From an uncultured Bacilli bacterium (GTDB lineage: Bacteria > Bacillota_I > Bacilli_A > RF39 > UBA660), in NCBI GenBank assembly GCA_910577505.1, contig CAJTLN010000002.1, forward strand, positions 440,916-504,915: a stretch of DNA of 64,000 nucleotides. The letters run 5' to 3'. Every line of letters begins with the position of its first letter. Position 1 is the first letter of the stretch. Under the pieces are notes generated by a model. It did no database searches. It was not told the DNA's origin and was given only the letters and a program-made list of their open reading frames with translations. The translations under genes were made by a program, and so were the position numbers. This document shows, in pieces, positions 53,128-62,141 of the stretch.

Positions 53128-53145
53128 AAGATAATTACTTATCTT
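53128..53145 (-). terminator. Hairpin at the end of the YtxH gene
   Basis: Seven-base arms AAGATAA and TTATCTT, four-base loop, T run on the minus strand, overlapping the stop codon. Confidence 0.65.
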
Positions 53146-53536
53146 CTAGTTTTTCTAAAACATTTTTGGTTACAGCAATAGCTTTTTCTCTTAACTCTTC
53201 AGCAGTTTTACTAAAAGCCATTTCACCTTTTTTGATTGCTAAATCTACTAAATCGTCAGCTTTTATTTTTATTGCTTCTGCTTTCTTTTGAGCAATTTCT
53301 AAAACACGTTCTTTATCTAAAGATTTTATTTCTTTTTCTAAATCTTTAATCTTTTGGTTTATTTCTTTTTTTACATCTTCTACTTTGATACTTTTTACTT
53401 TCTCTACTACTTCGTCGAATTTCTCTTTTAGATCTTTTCTGGTTTCTTCACCACTTTTAGGTGCTAGTAAAATTCCTGCACCTATTCCTATTGCTGCGCC
53501 TGCTAATGCTGCTCCTATATTACTTTTTTTACTCAT
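53135..53536 (-). CDS. YtxH domain protein
   Basis: 133 residues from ATG 53536 after TTGGAGGAATTTAT. The opening SNIGAALAGAAIGIGAGILLAPKSGEETRKDL, cited in parts as GAALAGAAIGIG and LLAPKSGEETRKDL, is the YtxH hallmark: a small glycine-rich helix and a short conserved motif. The rest is a long charged coiled coil. General stress-type membrane-associated protein. Confidence 0.9.
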   Translation of the reverse strand: MSKKSNIGAALAGAAIGIGAGILLAPKSGEETRKDLKEKFDEVVEKVKSIKVEDVKKEINQKIKDLEKEIKSLDKERVLEIAQKKAEAIKIKADDLVDLAIKKGEMAFSKTAEELREKAIAVTKNVLEKLEDK

Positions 53537-53651
53537 ATAAATTCCTCCAATCATTTTATACTCTTATAGTTTAGTTTATTCATTTTTAGTTAACAATATA
53601 CAAAAAAAGACAAGTGTCATTATTTTTGACAATTATCTTAATATGTAAAAA

Positions 53652-54161
53652 TTATTTTATTATATTTTCAAAATGATTAATACTATCTAAACTTTCGTAT
53701 TTATTTAAGATAATATTTAGTATTTCTTCTTTCATACTAGGTATGAATCCTTCTACTACTTCATCACCTATAATTATATATGGCACTGAGTATTTACCTA
53801 CTTTACCATTTAATTCTTTTTTAAAGTTATCCATTATTTCAGCATTAATTTTATTATTCCATACTTCAAAGGCATAAACTTTAAAATATTGACCGTATTC
53901 TTTGTTGACTTCGTCTAAGAAAGCAAAGAAGTCTTCGCAATGAGGACATCCACTCCCCCAGAAAAAGTATATGTTTACTTTGTCTTCAAATCTTATATCT
54001 GATAGATTAGATTCTCTTGGAATTGGTTCAATGATTATTGTTTGGATATTTCTTTTTTCATCTGATTTAGTTTGAGGAATTATCAATATAATAAAAATTA
54101 TTACAACTAGAGTAAATGCTAATATTAATAAACAACTTAATATTTTATTCTTAGAATTCAA
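53652..54161 (-). CDS. Membrane-anchored thioredoxin-fold protein with a CPHC active site
   Basis: 169 residues from TTG 54161. One N-terminal helix (~8-29) and an outer thioredoxin domain: NIYFFWGSGCPHCEDF with Cys72 and Cys75, and the cis-proline strand KYSVPYIIIGDE. CPHC is the active-site sequence of DsbA-type oxidases. It overlaps the arylsulfotransferase-like gene by 11 bases, so the two are made together; in enterobacteria the related AssT is likewise encoded next to a Dsb pair. Reductase or oxidase direction cannot be told from sequence. Confidence 0.85.
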   Translation of the reverse strand: MNSKNKILSCLLILAFTLVVIIFIILIIPQTKSDEKRNIQTIIIEPIPRESNLSDIRFEDKVNIYFFWGSGCPHCEDFFAFLDEVNKEYGQYFKVYAFEVWNNKINAEIMDNFKKELNGKVGKYSVPYIIIGDEVVEGFIPSMKEEILNIILNKYESLDSINHFENIIK

Positions 54162-56118
54162 CGTATTCTTCTGTTTCGTATAGAGTTCCGTTTATTTCAA
54201 GATATATTGAATATTTACCTTTTAAGTTGTCTTCATTAATATATTTAGTTACTACTATACCATTTTCATTTTCTTCTTCAGTAAATATATCAACACATAA
54301 GGCAGTGTATGGTTTTTTACTTACTGGGAAGTTATAAATGTATGAATCCATATTTTGATATAAAACTATTTTTACATCTGTTCCTCTTTTAAATTGACCT
54401 TTTACTACTAGACGATCAATTTCTTTACTTAAAGAAATGTTGTATGATTCATATGTTTCATCTTTCTTAGTACTTTTTAAGAAAGGTGTTATTTTAGTTT
54501 CTGTTACTTCTGTTTTACCTAAAGAACCTAGTCTTTTAGATTCAGTTAAATGGAAATTATCTTTATCAGTATATAGAGATAACTTTTCAACACGATAATT
54601 GTTTGTAGGTAATTTTATTTCAAATACTACTTTATTATCAATTAACTCAACAGTGTCTGATACTAGTGTTGTGTCTTTGCTGAAACCAGCTGGTTGATTA
54701 GAGTTTTTTCCATTAACATATACTATTCCACCTGAATGGACTATGTAATGATTTTTGTCTAAATAATCTACATCTGATATATATGGTGAGTAGAATTCAC
54801 TACCTCTTGATTTACCATATTCCCATACTTGTTCTATAGTCATGTTGTCTTTGTCTATCTTATACATTACACCACGAGTGTAACTATTTTCTGCTTTAAC
54901 ATATTCTGATTCTATTTTTGATTTATTATTACCATTATCTAAGATGAATACATATCCTTCTGGAGTAATCATAGCTGCATGTTGTGACCATTGCCATTCG
55001 AAGTTTTTTCCTACTGGTTTAAAGAAATATTTTTGATACTCTTCACTCCAATTAGTTGAATCACCTATTATCCAATTAAGTTTACCTGTTTCGTAATCAA
55101 TATTTATTACAGCGTCTTGATGACGACCTGATAATGTTATTGAGTTAGTGTCTTTATCATACCATACAGCGTTATTATGGAACCAATCGTAATCAGACCA
55201 ATTTTCACTCTTACCATCTTGCATATTTAAAATATCTTTTAGATCAAATTTTTTAACTATTTCACCGGTTTTACGATCTAGTTCAACGATATAATCTTCA
55301 ACTGTTCCATCTTCATTACCAAAATCATCACTAGCAACTAGAAGATTACCATTTTCTAATTCATAATAGTCATGATGATACCCACCAGGTAAACTATATT
55401 CGGCATATATTTTACCAAATAAATCTATTTCATAAAGGCCTGTCATATAGTATGGACTATTAACTAGTCTTTCTGTACTAACCATTAAGTGACCATTTTC
55501 TAATCTAGTGTTATCCCATAAAGCATAATTAGTTAGGTACCATCTTACATCACCATTAACATCGTATGCTGATGTATATCCTATACTTGATGGTGTAAAG
55601 AAATATAAATCATTAGTTAATTTATCTTTATCTGCTTTTACTGATGTTGGAAGTATCATGTTTTCTGGTAGTTTGTCAGTTTTTATTTTGATAGTTTTAC
55701 TTATTTTTTCATCATTTTCTGTATACTCTATTACTACTTCATTTTCTTTATCTGCATATAATCCATATATTGGAAGATAATGTTCTTTAGATTTATCAAA
55801 TGTATGAGTAAATGTTGTTAGAGCATCTTTCCCTTTTATTGTCACTTGTGGTGTTACTTCACTTTCTGTTTTAAATGTAACTAGTGCTGTTAAAGGTGAT
55901 GCATCATAAGGATTTAATATTATATTAGGATTATCTATTGTGTATCCTTCAATTTTAAATTCTTTTTCTAATTTTGTTTGGTTTTCTGTTAGACTCTCCA
56001 CTATTGCAATTTCTTTTTTTGCTGTTTGTTTAAAATTAAACATTTGTAGTACACCTAATAATGCTAGTAGAATAGCTAATACAGATGTACAAATAATAAT
56101 ACTTTTTTTATTTTTCAT
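54151..56118 (-). CDS. Aryl-sulfate sulfotransferase (AssT family)
   Basis: 655 residues: N-terminal membrane helix (~6-25), a ~130-residue strand-rich N-domain, then a beta-propeller typical of AssT. Positions matching the PAPS-independent active site are present: PGGYHHDYYELENGN (His248/249), DWFHNNAVWYD (His314), LSGRHQDAVINID (Arg332), EWQWSQHAAM (His380, the likely sulfated residue). It moves sulfate between phenolic compounds outside the cell. Only two cysteines (10 and ~610) exist, so the disulfide of the E. coli enzyme is absent. The start follows GAAGGAGAG. Coupled to the CPHC protein. Confidence 0.88.
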   Translation of the reverse strand: MKNKKSIIICTSVLAILLALLGVLQMFNFKQTAKKEIAIVESLTENQTKLEKEFKIEGYTIDNPNIILNPYDASPLTALVTFKTESEVTPQVTIKGKDALTTFTHTFDKSKEHYLPIYGLYADKENEVVIEYTENDEKISKTIKIKTDKLPENMILPTSVKADKDKLTNDLYFFTPSSIGYTSAYDVNGDVRWYLTNYALWDNTRLENGHLMVSTERLVNSPYYMTGLYEIDLFGKIYAEYSLPGGYHHDYYELENGNLLVASDDFGNEDGTVEDYIVELDRKTGEIVKKFDLKDILNMQDGKSENWSDYDWFHNNAVWYDKDTNSITLSGRHQDAVINIDYETGKLNWIIGDSTNWSEEYQKYFFKPVGKNFEWQWSQHAAMITPEGYVFILDNGNNKSKIESEYVKAENSYTRGVMYKIDKDNMTIEQVWEYGKSRGSEFYSPYISDVDYLDKNHYIVHSGGIVYVNGKNSNQPAGFSKDTTLVSDTVELIDNKVVFEIKLPTNNYRVEKLSLYTDKDNFHLTESKRLGSLGKTEVTETKITPFLKSTKKDETYESYNISLSKEIDRLVVKGQFKRGTDVKIVLYQNMDSYIYNFPVSKKPYTALCVDIFTEEENENGIVVTKYINEDNLKGKYSIYLEINGTLYETEEYVEF

Positions 56119-56187
56119 TTTATCTCTCCTTCATGAATTAAATATAAAATATTCTACAATTTTTTTCAATAAATTTATAGTTGAGAA

Positions 56188-56210
56188 AATCTCAACTTTA
56201 GGTTGAGATT
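56188..56210 (-). terminator. Terminator of the intact XRE gene
   Basis: Nine-base arms AATCTCAAC and GTTGAGATT, five-base loop, T run on the minus strand. Confidence 0.7.
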
Positions 56211-56919
56211 AGTTTAGACAATTCTCTTCTAGGGTTAAAGGTATTTTATATGTTGTTGTTTCACCGTTTTCATCTATAGCATCTATTTCTAAATGCAGTG
56301 AATTTTCTTTGTATATTTTGCATGTCTTCTCATAATTATCAACATTAAATTTAATATCTTTTAAATATTCTTCTAAGGTTATACCTTTTTTATTACTATA
56401 ATTTAATTTGCTGATTTCAGTTTTAGTTTTATCATTTGTTTCATATAATGTACATTCTATTTCTTTATATTTTATTTGTTCTTCTTCACCACAATATGTT
56501 ATGTGAGAAATATAGATTGATGACTTAGAATCGTTGTAGGCGATACTACCAGAAATGGTAAAATTACTGCAACTTGATGAAAGTGTTTTAAATTCAAAAT
56601 CATTATTATTTTGATTGTTTTTAAAAAAGAATGCAAATCCTAGTATTATTATGATTAATATTATAAAAATTATTATTGCTATTATAGTTTTTTTCTTTGA
56701 TATTTTGTTATTAATTTTAGAATCTAGAAAATCATTTAAATCAAGATTATAATCAGTACATATTTGTTTTAGAATTGAAATATCTGGAATGTTTTTACCA
56801 TTTTCCCATTTTGAAACGGCTTGATATGTTACACCATATTTATCAGCAAATTTTTGTTGACTTAGGTTTTCCTTTTTTCTAATTTCTTTAATTGTTTTTC
56901 CAATAAGCTCTTGATTCAT
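56209..56919 (-). CDS. Membrane-tethered XRE regulator (paralogue C, intact)
   Basis: 236 residues from ATG 56919 after AAAGGAAG. XRE HTH (MNQELIGKTIKEIRKKENL, VSKWENGKNIPDIS), a very hydrophobic helix of ~22 residues at ~77-98, then an outer domain with three cysteines (SSCSNFT, ITYCGEEEQ, EKTCKIY). Since the helix follows the HTH, the DNA-binding part is inside and the tail outside, so the protein could pass an external signal to DNA without a kinase. Intact reference for the split copies at 34131 and 49157. Regulon unknown. Confidence 0.85.
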   Translation of the reverse strand: MNQELIGKTIKEIRKKENLSQQKFADKYGVTYQAVSKWENGKNIPDISILKQICTDYNLDLNDFLDSKINNKISKKKTIIAIIIFIILIIIILGFAFFFKNNQNNNDFEFKTLSSSCSNFTISGSIAYNDSKSSIYISHITYCGEEEQIKYKEIECTLYETNDKTKTEISKLNYSNKKGITLEEYLKDIKFNVDNYEKTCKIYKENSLHLEIDAIDENGETTTYKIPLTLEENCLN

Positions 56920-57003
56920 ACTACTCTTCCTTTCTTCTTAATTTAACATTATAAATATTATAACATGTAGGAGTTTTTTGTGTAGATGAATATTTAATGA
57001 AAA

Positions 57004-57027
57004 AAAGTAAATCATACGATTTACTTT
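57004..57027 (-). terminator. Terminator of the DUF362 gene
   Basis: Ten-base arms AAAGTAAATC and GATTTACTTT, four-base loop, T run on the minus strand. The same arms recur at 63717-63741. Confidence 0.82.
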
Positions 57028-57030
57028 AGA

Positions 57031-57903
57031 TTAGTCGATTGATATAAGTTCGTATTCACGAGTTCCATATCCTAATTTGGCTGCTGCTTCAATAGTATGT
57101 ACTCCGTGTCTTGAATTAATTCTCTCTAGTAAATGATCACGTCCTGGATCATCTGAGTTAGTTACCATGTCAATACAAACTTGGTCGATAGCAATTGGAT
57201 CAAGAGAAGCAAGAACACCAATATCTTTCATACAAGGGTCTTCTGCTACTGCACAACAATCGCAATCAACACTCATGTTACACATCATATTTATATAGGC
57301 GGTATTTCCATTGAAATATTTTACTACACTTTCAGCAGCATCAGCCATTGATTCTAAGAAAGATAGTTGTTCTGTTTCGAACATGTTACCTTCAGCATTA
57401 CCTGCTCCATGAATATAAGCTTTTCCATATGATGATGCAACTCCGATTGATAATTGTTTTAGTGCTCCGCCATATCCTCCCATTGGATGTCCTTTAAAGT
57501 GCGATAATACTAGCATTGAGTCGTAATTATCGATATTCTTTCCAACATAGTTTTCTTTGATTATTTTTCCGTTAGGTATGTCTAATACTTTATCTGGTCC
57601 ATCTGCATCCATTATATCAACATCGAAGTTTTTACTCCATCCATGCTTTTCCATTAGTTCAACATGTTTTTCAGTTGTATTTCTAGCTCCTTCATAAGCT
57701 GTGTTACATTCAACTACTGTACCATTAACATATTCAATTATATCTTTAACAAATTCTGGTTTTACATAGTTTTGATTTCCATCTTCACCAGAATGAAGCT
57801 TTACTGCTACTTTACCAGGAAGTTCAACTCCTAGAGCTTTATAAATTTTAACTAATCCTTCAGGAGATAAATCTTTAGTAAAATAAACTTTCGCTTTTTC
57901 CAT
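57031..57903 (-). CDS. DUF362 family protein
   Basis: 290 residues with the family blocks KVAVKLHSGEDGNQNYVKPE, GAGNAEGNMFETEQLSFLE (cited partly) and CDCCAVAEDPCMKDIGVLASLDPIA, cited here as NMSVDCDCCAVAEDPCMKD. The family is often annotated as an Fe-S centre protein, but no 4Fe-4S ferredoxin repeat is present, only the Cys cluster in that block. Cytosolic and of unknown function. The start follows GAAAGGATGA. Single-gene unit. Confidence 0.85.
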   Translation of the reverse strand: MEKAKVYFTKDLSPEGLVKIYKALGVELPGKVAVKLHSGEDGNQNYVKPEFVKDIIEYVNGTVVECNTAYEGARNTTEKHVELMEKHGWSKNFDVDIMDADGPDKVLDIPNGKIIKENYVGKNIDNYDSMLVLSHFKGHPMGGYGGALKQLSIGVASSYGKAYIHGAGNAEGNMFETEQLSFLESMADAAESVVKYFNGNTAYINMMCNMSVDCDCCAVAEDPCMKDIGVLASLDPIAIDQVCIDMVTNSDDPGRDHLLERINSRHGVHTIEAAAKLGYGTREYELISID

Positions 57904-57971
57904 TATTAATCATCCTTTCATATTATTTATTTTATCATTGTTTTGTAATATTACTCAACTATTTGTTTTAC

Positions 57972-58000
57972 TTGAATAAATATTATTAATACGTTAGAAT
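57972..58000 (+). promoter_or_regulatory. Promoter of the GT8 gene
   Basis: -35 TTGAAT (57972-57977), 17-base spacer, -10 TAGAAT (57995-58000), ~20 bases before the AGGGG ribosome site. Confidence 0.7.
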
Positions 58001-58030
58001 AAGATAAATTGTTTTTTAGGGGTTGTTTCT

Positions 58031-59041
58031 ATGGAAAGAAAAAAATATTCTGATGTCTTGTTTACTGCTAATAAAGGTTATATAGATATATTACTTGCTT
58101 CTATTTATTCTTTATTATTAAATGGAGAACTTAAAAATTTAAGAATACATATTATTAGTGATGGATTTGATAACTATGATTATAAGAGGGTTGAGGAGCT
58201 TATAACTTCTTTTGGAGATAATGAAGTTTATTTTTATCCTTTAGAAGAATATGATATTTCTAAGCATAATATTCCAGATTGGCATGGTACACAAATATCG
58301 AATGCGAGATTGTTTTTTGGTGATATTTTAAAGCCATATAAATTAAATATCGAAAATTTATTATATTTAGATGCAGATACTATTACGGTTGGAAATTTAG
58401 ATGATTTAGAAAAATATAAAAACAAGTTACATGCTGTTAAAGATGCATGTTTAAATCATTATTATAAAACTTTAGATGGTTTATCAAGTTACTTTAATTC
58501 TGGAGTTATTTATTTTAATGTTAATGAATGGATGGAAAATGATTACCAAGGAAGAGTTGTTAAGTTACTTGAAGATAATAGAATTAATCTTAGTTATCCA
58601 GACCAAGATATATTTAATTGTGCTATCAGGGATGATATAAATAGTCTGCCTGTAAAATATAACATTCCTCCTCACGCCTATATGTTTAAAGGAAATATGC
58701 GAAAGATTTACTTTAATCCTTTGTTTAGAAATGTTAATCATGAAGAAATAGCTGATGCTTTAGGTGATCCACGTATAATTCATACTTATGGTTTGTCAGG
58801 TATTAAACCATGGCAGACAACTTTTAATCCTTATCATGATGAATATATGAAATATATAACTGGCGTTAATCCTGATTTTCAAGTAAAACAACTTGATGGA
58901 TTTAAAAAAATAGTTACCATGTTACCTTTTATATATAAAGGGATGTTAATTGCCAGAACTTATATGAATGAGCCTGCTGAAAAGTATGTAAGAGCATTAT
59001 CATTAAAATATCATCATTCAAATAATAAAAATTGTCAATAA
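58031..59041 (+). CDS. GT8-family glycosyltransferase
   Basis: 336 residues with DVLFTANKGYIDILLASIYSLL at the start (cited partly as LFTANKGYIDILLASIYS), the DAD metal motif in LLYLDADTITVGN (114-116), FNSGVIYFN, and YPDQDIFN. The C-terminal ~60 residues are basic and aromatic, a common membrane-docking tail. GT8 enzymes use UDP-glucose or UDP-galactose to build lipopolysaccharide- or teichoic-acid-like polymers or glycolipids. Sole plus-strand gene here, with its own promoter and terminator. Acceptor unknown. Confidence 0.92.
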   Translation: MERKKYSDVLFTANKGYIDILLASIYSLLLNGELKNLRIHIISDGFDNYDYKRVEELITSFGDNEVYFYPLEEYDISKHNIPDWHGTQISNARLFFGDILKPYKLNIENLLYLDADTITVGNLDDLEKYKNKLHAVKDACLNHYYKTLDGLSSYFNSGVIYFNVNEWMENDYQGRVVKLLEDNRINLSYPDQDIFNCAIRDDINSLPVKYNIPPHAYMFKGNMRKIYFNPLFRNVNHEEIADALGDPRIIHTYGLSGIKPWQTTFNPYHDEYMKYITGVNPDFQVKQLDGFKKIVTMLPFIYKGMLIARTYMNEPAEKYVRALSLKYHHSNNKNCQ

Positions 59042-59053
59042 TGACACTTTTTT
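59033..59053 (+). terminator. Terminator of the GT8 gene
   Basis: Five-base arms TGTCA and TGACA, four-base loop, then TTTTTT, overlapping the end of the convergent 90-residue gene. Confidence 0.65.
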
Positions 59054-59324
59054 AAAATAGTTCATATATTCTTTTTATATTTAATTCTTTTTTGGATAAA
59101 TTAATAATTTTTATAATAAATTCATCATAATATTTATTGGTAATGGATGAGTAAATTCTCATAATTTTAACAATATCTCTTTCATTTAACGTTAGAGTAA
59201 TGTTATTTTTTATGCATAAATTTAATAAATCAATTAAATTATTGTTTATTTTTTTATTGTCATAACAATCTAAAGTTAAGCCCTTGAATTTGTGTGCTCT
59301 TTTAATAAGATTATTTAGTGTCAT
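59052..59324 (-). CDS. Small helical protein of unknown function
   Basis: 90 residues, start after AAGAGGTGAG. All helical and charged, with Asn/Lys/Ile bias; no membrane helix, no motif I recognise. The good ribosome site and lack of any overlapping gene support it. It follows the XRE gene by 43 bases and may be in its transcript; no function can be given. Confidence 0.65.
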   Translation of the reverse strand: MTLNNLIKRAHKFKGLTLDCYDNKKINNNLIDLLNLCIKNNITLTLNERDIVKIMRIYSSITNKYYDEFIIKIINLSKKELNIKRIYELF

Positions 59325-59367
59325 ATACTCACCTCTTTTTATTATAGTGGAAGATAAACATACTTGC

Positions 59368-60261
59368 TTATTTTGTTTCGTTTAACTTATCACGCCTGTA
59401 ATCGTTTTTTTCTGTAGCATCAAAATTATCAGGCAAGTATTCTTCTTTGATGTATTCTTTGTAGTCTATATCATAGAAATAGTTACAAAATATTAATTCC
59501 ACATAAATTATCGTGTTTTGATTATCTGTTATAGCATATACAAAGCCATGATAGTCATCAGTATAAATTGCTAATAAATTGTATTTACTGAATCCTTTTA
59601 CATTATAAATCCCAACATACTCATCTTTTTTTAATGATTCTAGTCTTTCTTTTTCTGACTCATAGTGCTCGTCGTTATATTCAACTGCTAAATATGAGAG
59701 ATATTGAGCATCCCATGGATTGTAATAGACCATTTTATAATCTTTTATGTTCATATTATCGTTTATTTTAGAGGGAAATATTTCTTCGTTCATTCCCCAT
59801 TTATTTCGATATTCTTTCTTGGCTTGCTTACCTATGTAATTATTATAATCAGAAATATTAGTATTTACTTCTATATTAGCTTTTTTTATTATTTTGTTTG
59901 GTATTATAATTACAAAAGATAGGAATAAAGTAAAATATAGTGATATACATAAAATTAAAAATATAGTATTTTTAGCTTTTTTCATTTTTTTATATTCTTT
60001 TAAAACATTTACTAGATTATTCTCATATTCTTCAATAATTTTATCTTTTTTAATTTTAGTTCCACTTAATAATTCATTTATAGTTACACCTAATGTACTT
60101 GCTAGACTTTTTAGTAAAGAATAATCTGGCATATTTATACCATTTTCCCATCTTGAAATGCTTTTACTACTAACTCCTAAGATGGTGGCTAATTCTTCTT
60201 GAGTCATTTTTTTCTTTTTACGACATTCTGCTATAAATCTTCCAATTTGTATCTGATTCAT
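59368..60261 (-). CDS. Membrane-tethered XRE regulator (paralogue D, intact)
   Basis: 297 residues from ATG 60261 after AAAGGAG; an ATG at 60279 is less likely. XRE HTH (MNQIQIGRFIAECRKKKKM, ISRWENGINMPDYS), membrane helix at ~105-125 (IFLILCISLYFTLFLSFVIII region), and a ~165-residue outer domain with no recognisable family. Shares the HTH and layout of paralogues A-C but the outer domain is different, so each may sense its own signal. Confidence 0.85.
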   Translation of the reverse strand: MNQIQIGRFIAECRKKKKMTQEELATILGVSSKSISRWENGINMPDYSLLKSLASTLGVTINELLSGTKIKKDKIIEEYENNLVNVLKEYKKMKKAKNTIFLILCISLYFTLFLSFVIIIPNKIIKKANIEVNTNISDYNNYIGKQAKKEYRNKWGMNEEIFPSKINDNMNIKDYKMVYYNPWDAQYLSYLAVEYNDEHYESEKERLESLKKDEYVGIYNVKGFSKYNLLAIYTDDYHGFVYAITDNQNTIIYVELIFCNYFYDIDYKEYIKEEYLPDNFDATEKNDYRRDKLNETK

Positions 60262-60363
60262 AATATGTTCTCCTTTCAAAAATCATATTATAATTTATCG
60301 TAAATAAAGTACAGGACATAATACGAGAAATGTTAGTTTTTATTATTTAAAATTTATTTGATT

Positions 60364-61263
60364 TTATATTTTTTTAAAAAATAATAAAATATCATTATAT
60401 ACTTTTTCTTTATATTCTTCTCCAAGTATTTCGTGACGCATTTTAGGATAGTCAATATATTCTATATTTTTAAAGCCTGATTTTATTAAGACAAAACGTG
60501 AATCTTCTGCTCCTTTGTTTCCGCCTACACAAGGATCTTCTAATCCTCTAAGCATTAGTAATTTTAAATCTGTATTTATATTTTTGTATTCTTTCACTTT
60601 ATGCATTTTTATTACTAAATGATATAAGTCGTTATATGCAGAACAAGTAAACTCTATTCCACAATATGGATCATTTATATACTCTTCTATAACTTTTTTA
60701 TTTTTGCATACCCAGTCAAAATTAGTTTTAGGTTTTTTTATCTTTTTATTAAATTGCCCAATACTTAAATCGCTTAGAAGTTTTGATTTGTATTTTGGAT
60801 TTTTAACACTTTTAATTATATTTGATACAAGAACTCCAAAGTGTGAAGCGCTTTGATAATTTGGATAACCAGATAAAACTATTTTGTTGTAGTGGCTTGA
60901 GTAATCTTGTAGTAAAACACGAGCGATTATTGTTCCCATAGAATGAGCAAAAATGTATATTAATTGTGACTTAAAATTCTCTTCAATATACTTTGTAATA
61001 ATTTTCTGATCTTCTATTAGTTCTTTATATCCATTTTTATCTTTAAAATGACCTAAGATTGGAGCGTTTTTTCCATGCCCTCTCATATTAGAACTTACTA
61101 CACTAAAGCCATTTTTATTTAGAAATTTGATAAACGGTTCATATCGTTCTTGATGTTCTTCCATTCCATGAATAAGTTGAATTACTGAATTAGAATCTTT
61201 AACTCTAAATATATGTAGGTCTAATTCATAATTATCTCTAGCTTTTATAAATACTTCTTGCAT
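60364..61263 (-). CDS. Alpha/beta hydrolase, lysophospholipase-like
   Basis: 299 residues. Nucleophile elbow in IYIFAHSMGTIIAR (Ser108, AHSMG), an oxyanion HGMEEHQERY stretch and a late acidic residue and His (DPCVGGN, MRHEILGE). Serine hydrolase with monoglyceride-lipase/lysophospholipase layout. No signal peptide. The start follows AAGGTGATATA, directly after the GNAT gene (four bases), so the two are cotranscribed. Substrate unknown. Confidence 0.9.
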   Translation of the reverse strand: MQEVFIKARDNYELDLHIFRVKDSNSVIQLIHGMEEHQERYEPFIKFLNKNGFSVVSSNMRGHGKNAPILGHFKDKNGYKELIEDQKIITKYIEENFKSQLIYIFAHSMGTIIARVLLQDYSSHYNKIVLSGYPNYQSASHFGVLVSNIIKSVKNPKYKSKLLSDLSIGQFNKKIKKPKTNFDWVCKNKKVIEEYINDPYCGIEFTCSAYNDLYHLVIKMHKVKEYKNINTDLKLLMLRGLEDPCVGGNKGAEDSRFVLIKSGFKNIEYIDYPKMRHEILGEEYKEKVYNDILLFFKKI

Positions 61264-61267
61264 TATA

Positions 61268-61708
61268 TCACCTTATTTCTAATTCCATTTTTACGTGTGG
61301 AACTCCTTCTTCTAAAAATTCTTCTGACGTCACTTTAAATCCAAACTTTTTGTAAAATTCTATTGCATGAGATTGAGCGTCCATACATATTAGTTTGCAG
61401 TAAATATTCTTTTTAATAAAGTCAATTGAGTCATTTAAAAGTTCTTTACCTATGCCTTTTCCATGATTTCTTGTTAAAACTCTTCCTATACGAAGTCGTT
61501 CTTTATTATCATCTTCGTAATATGCTCGTAGATAGGCTATAACTTTTTCATCATCTAGAAAAAAGAAGTGATAACTATTATAATCAATTCTATCTAAATC
61601 ATTATAATGTATTTTTTGTTCTATAATAAAGACATCTGCTCTTGAAGATAATATTTCATATAGCTCTTTATTTGTTAAATCTTTAAAGCCTTTTACAATT
61701 AGTTTCAT
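61268..61708 (-). CDS. GNAT acetyltransferase, ElaA type
   Basis: 146 residues. ElaA pattern: LYEILSSRADVFIIEQKI, HFFFLDDEKVIAYLRAYYE, the acetyl-CoA loop RVLTRNHGKGIGKELLND, and the closing EEGVPHVKMELE. N-acetyltransferase of unknown target. Lies between YolD and the hydrolase on one strand with tight spacing, so it is probably at the end of the SOS-like transcript. Confidence 0.92.
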   Translation of the reverse strand: MKLIVKGFKDLTNKELYEILSSRADVFIIEQKIHYNDLDRIDYNSYHFFFLDDEKVIAYLRAYYEDDNKERLRIGRVLTRNHGKGIGKELLNDSIDFIKKNIYCKLICMDAQSHAIEFYKKFGFKVTSEEFLEEGVPHVKMELEIR

Positions 61709-61713
61709 TTTTA

Positions 61714-62130
61714 CTACTCCGTTTCTTCGTATATCTCTATTATATCTTGAAATTTAATTTTTGTTTTATTTTTTAAAACTATTACTTTTTCATAAGGGTT
61801 TATTTTCTTAACATAATCAGTTATGGTTATGTATTTACCACCATCTTTTTTAATATCAAGGATATAATATGTAATTGAAACTAAAGGTTCACTTTTTATT
61901 TTTCTTTGAATATCTAACAATTTTTCGTTTAAGATACTTTTATAATTTTCGTCTATGTATTTTCTTTCATCGGTTAATCTCTCTGTTTCTCTTAAAGCTG
62001 CATCATGACCAGTTAAAGCTGCAAAAGGAGCAAACTGAGCTGCACGATCTTCTCTGCTCATAGGTTTATGCATTTTTGATTGATGATGTGGTAAATTGAT
62101 AATATCATCGTATTCGTGTGATTCAATCAT
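61714..62130 (-). CDS. YolD-like family protein
   Basis: 138 residues with the YolD block MSREDRAAQFAPFAALTGHD and a strand-rich C-terminal ~50 residues (Hfq-like pattern in part). YolD genes are usually paired with a Y-family polymerase, as here (11 bases downstream of it), and are part of the SOS/UV-damage response in Bacilli. The start follows TAGGAGGAAT. Confidence 0.93.
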   Translation of the reverse strand: MIESHEYDDIINLPHHQSKMHKPMSREDRAAQFAPFAALTGHDAALRETERLTDERKYIDENYKSILNEKLLDIQRKIKSEPLVSITYYILDIKKDGGKYITITDYVKKINPYEKVIVLKNKTKIKFQDIIEIYEETE

Positions 62131-62141
62131 TATTATTCCTC

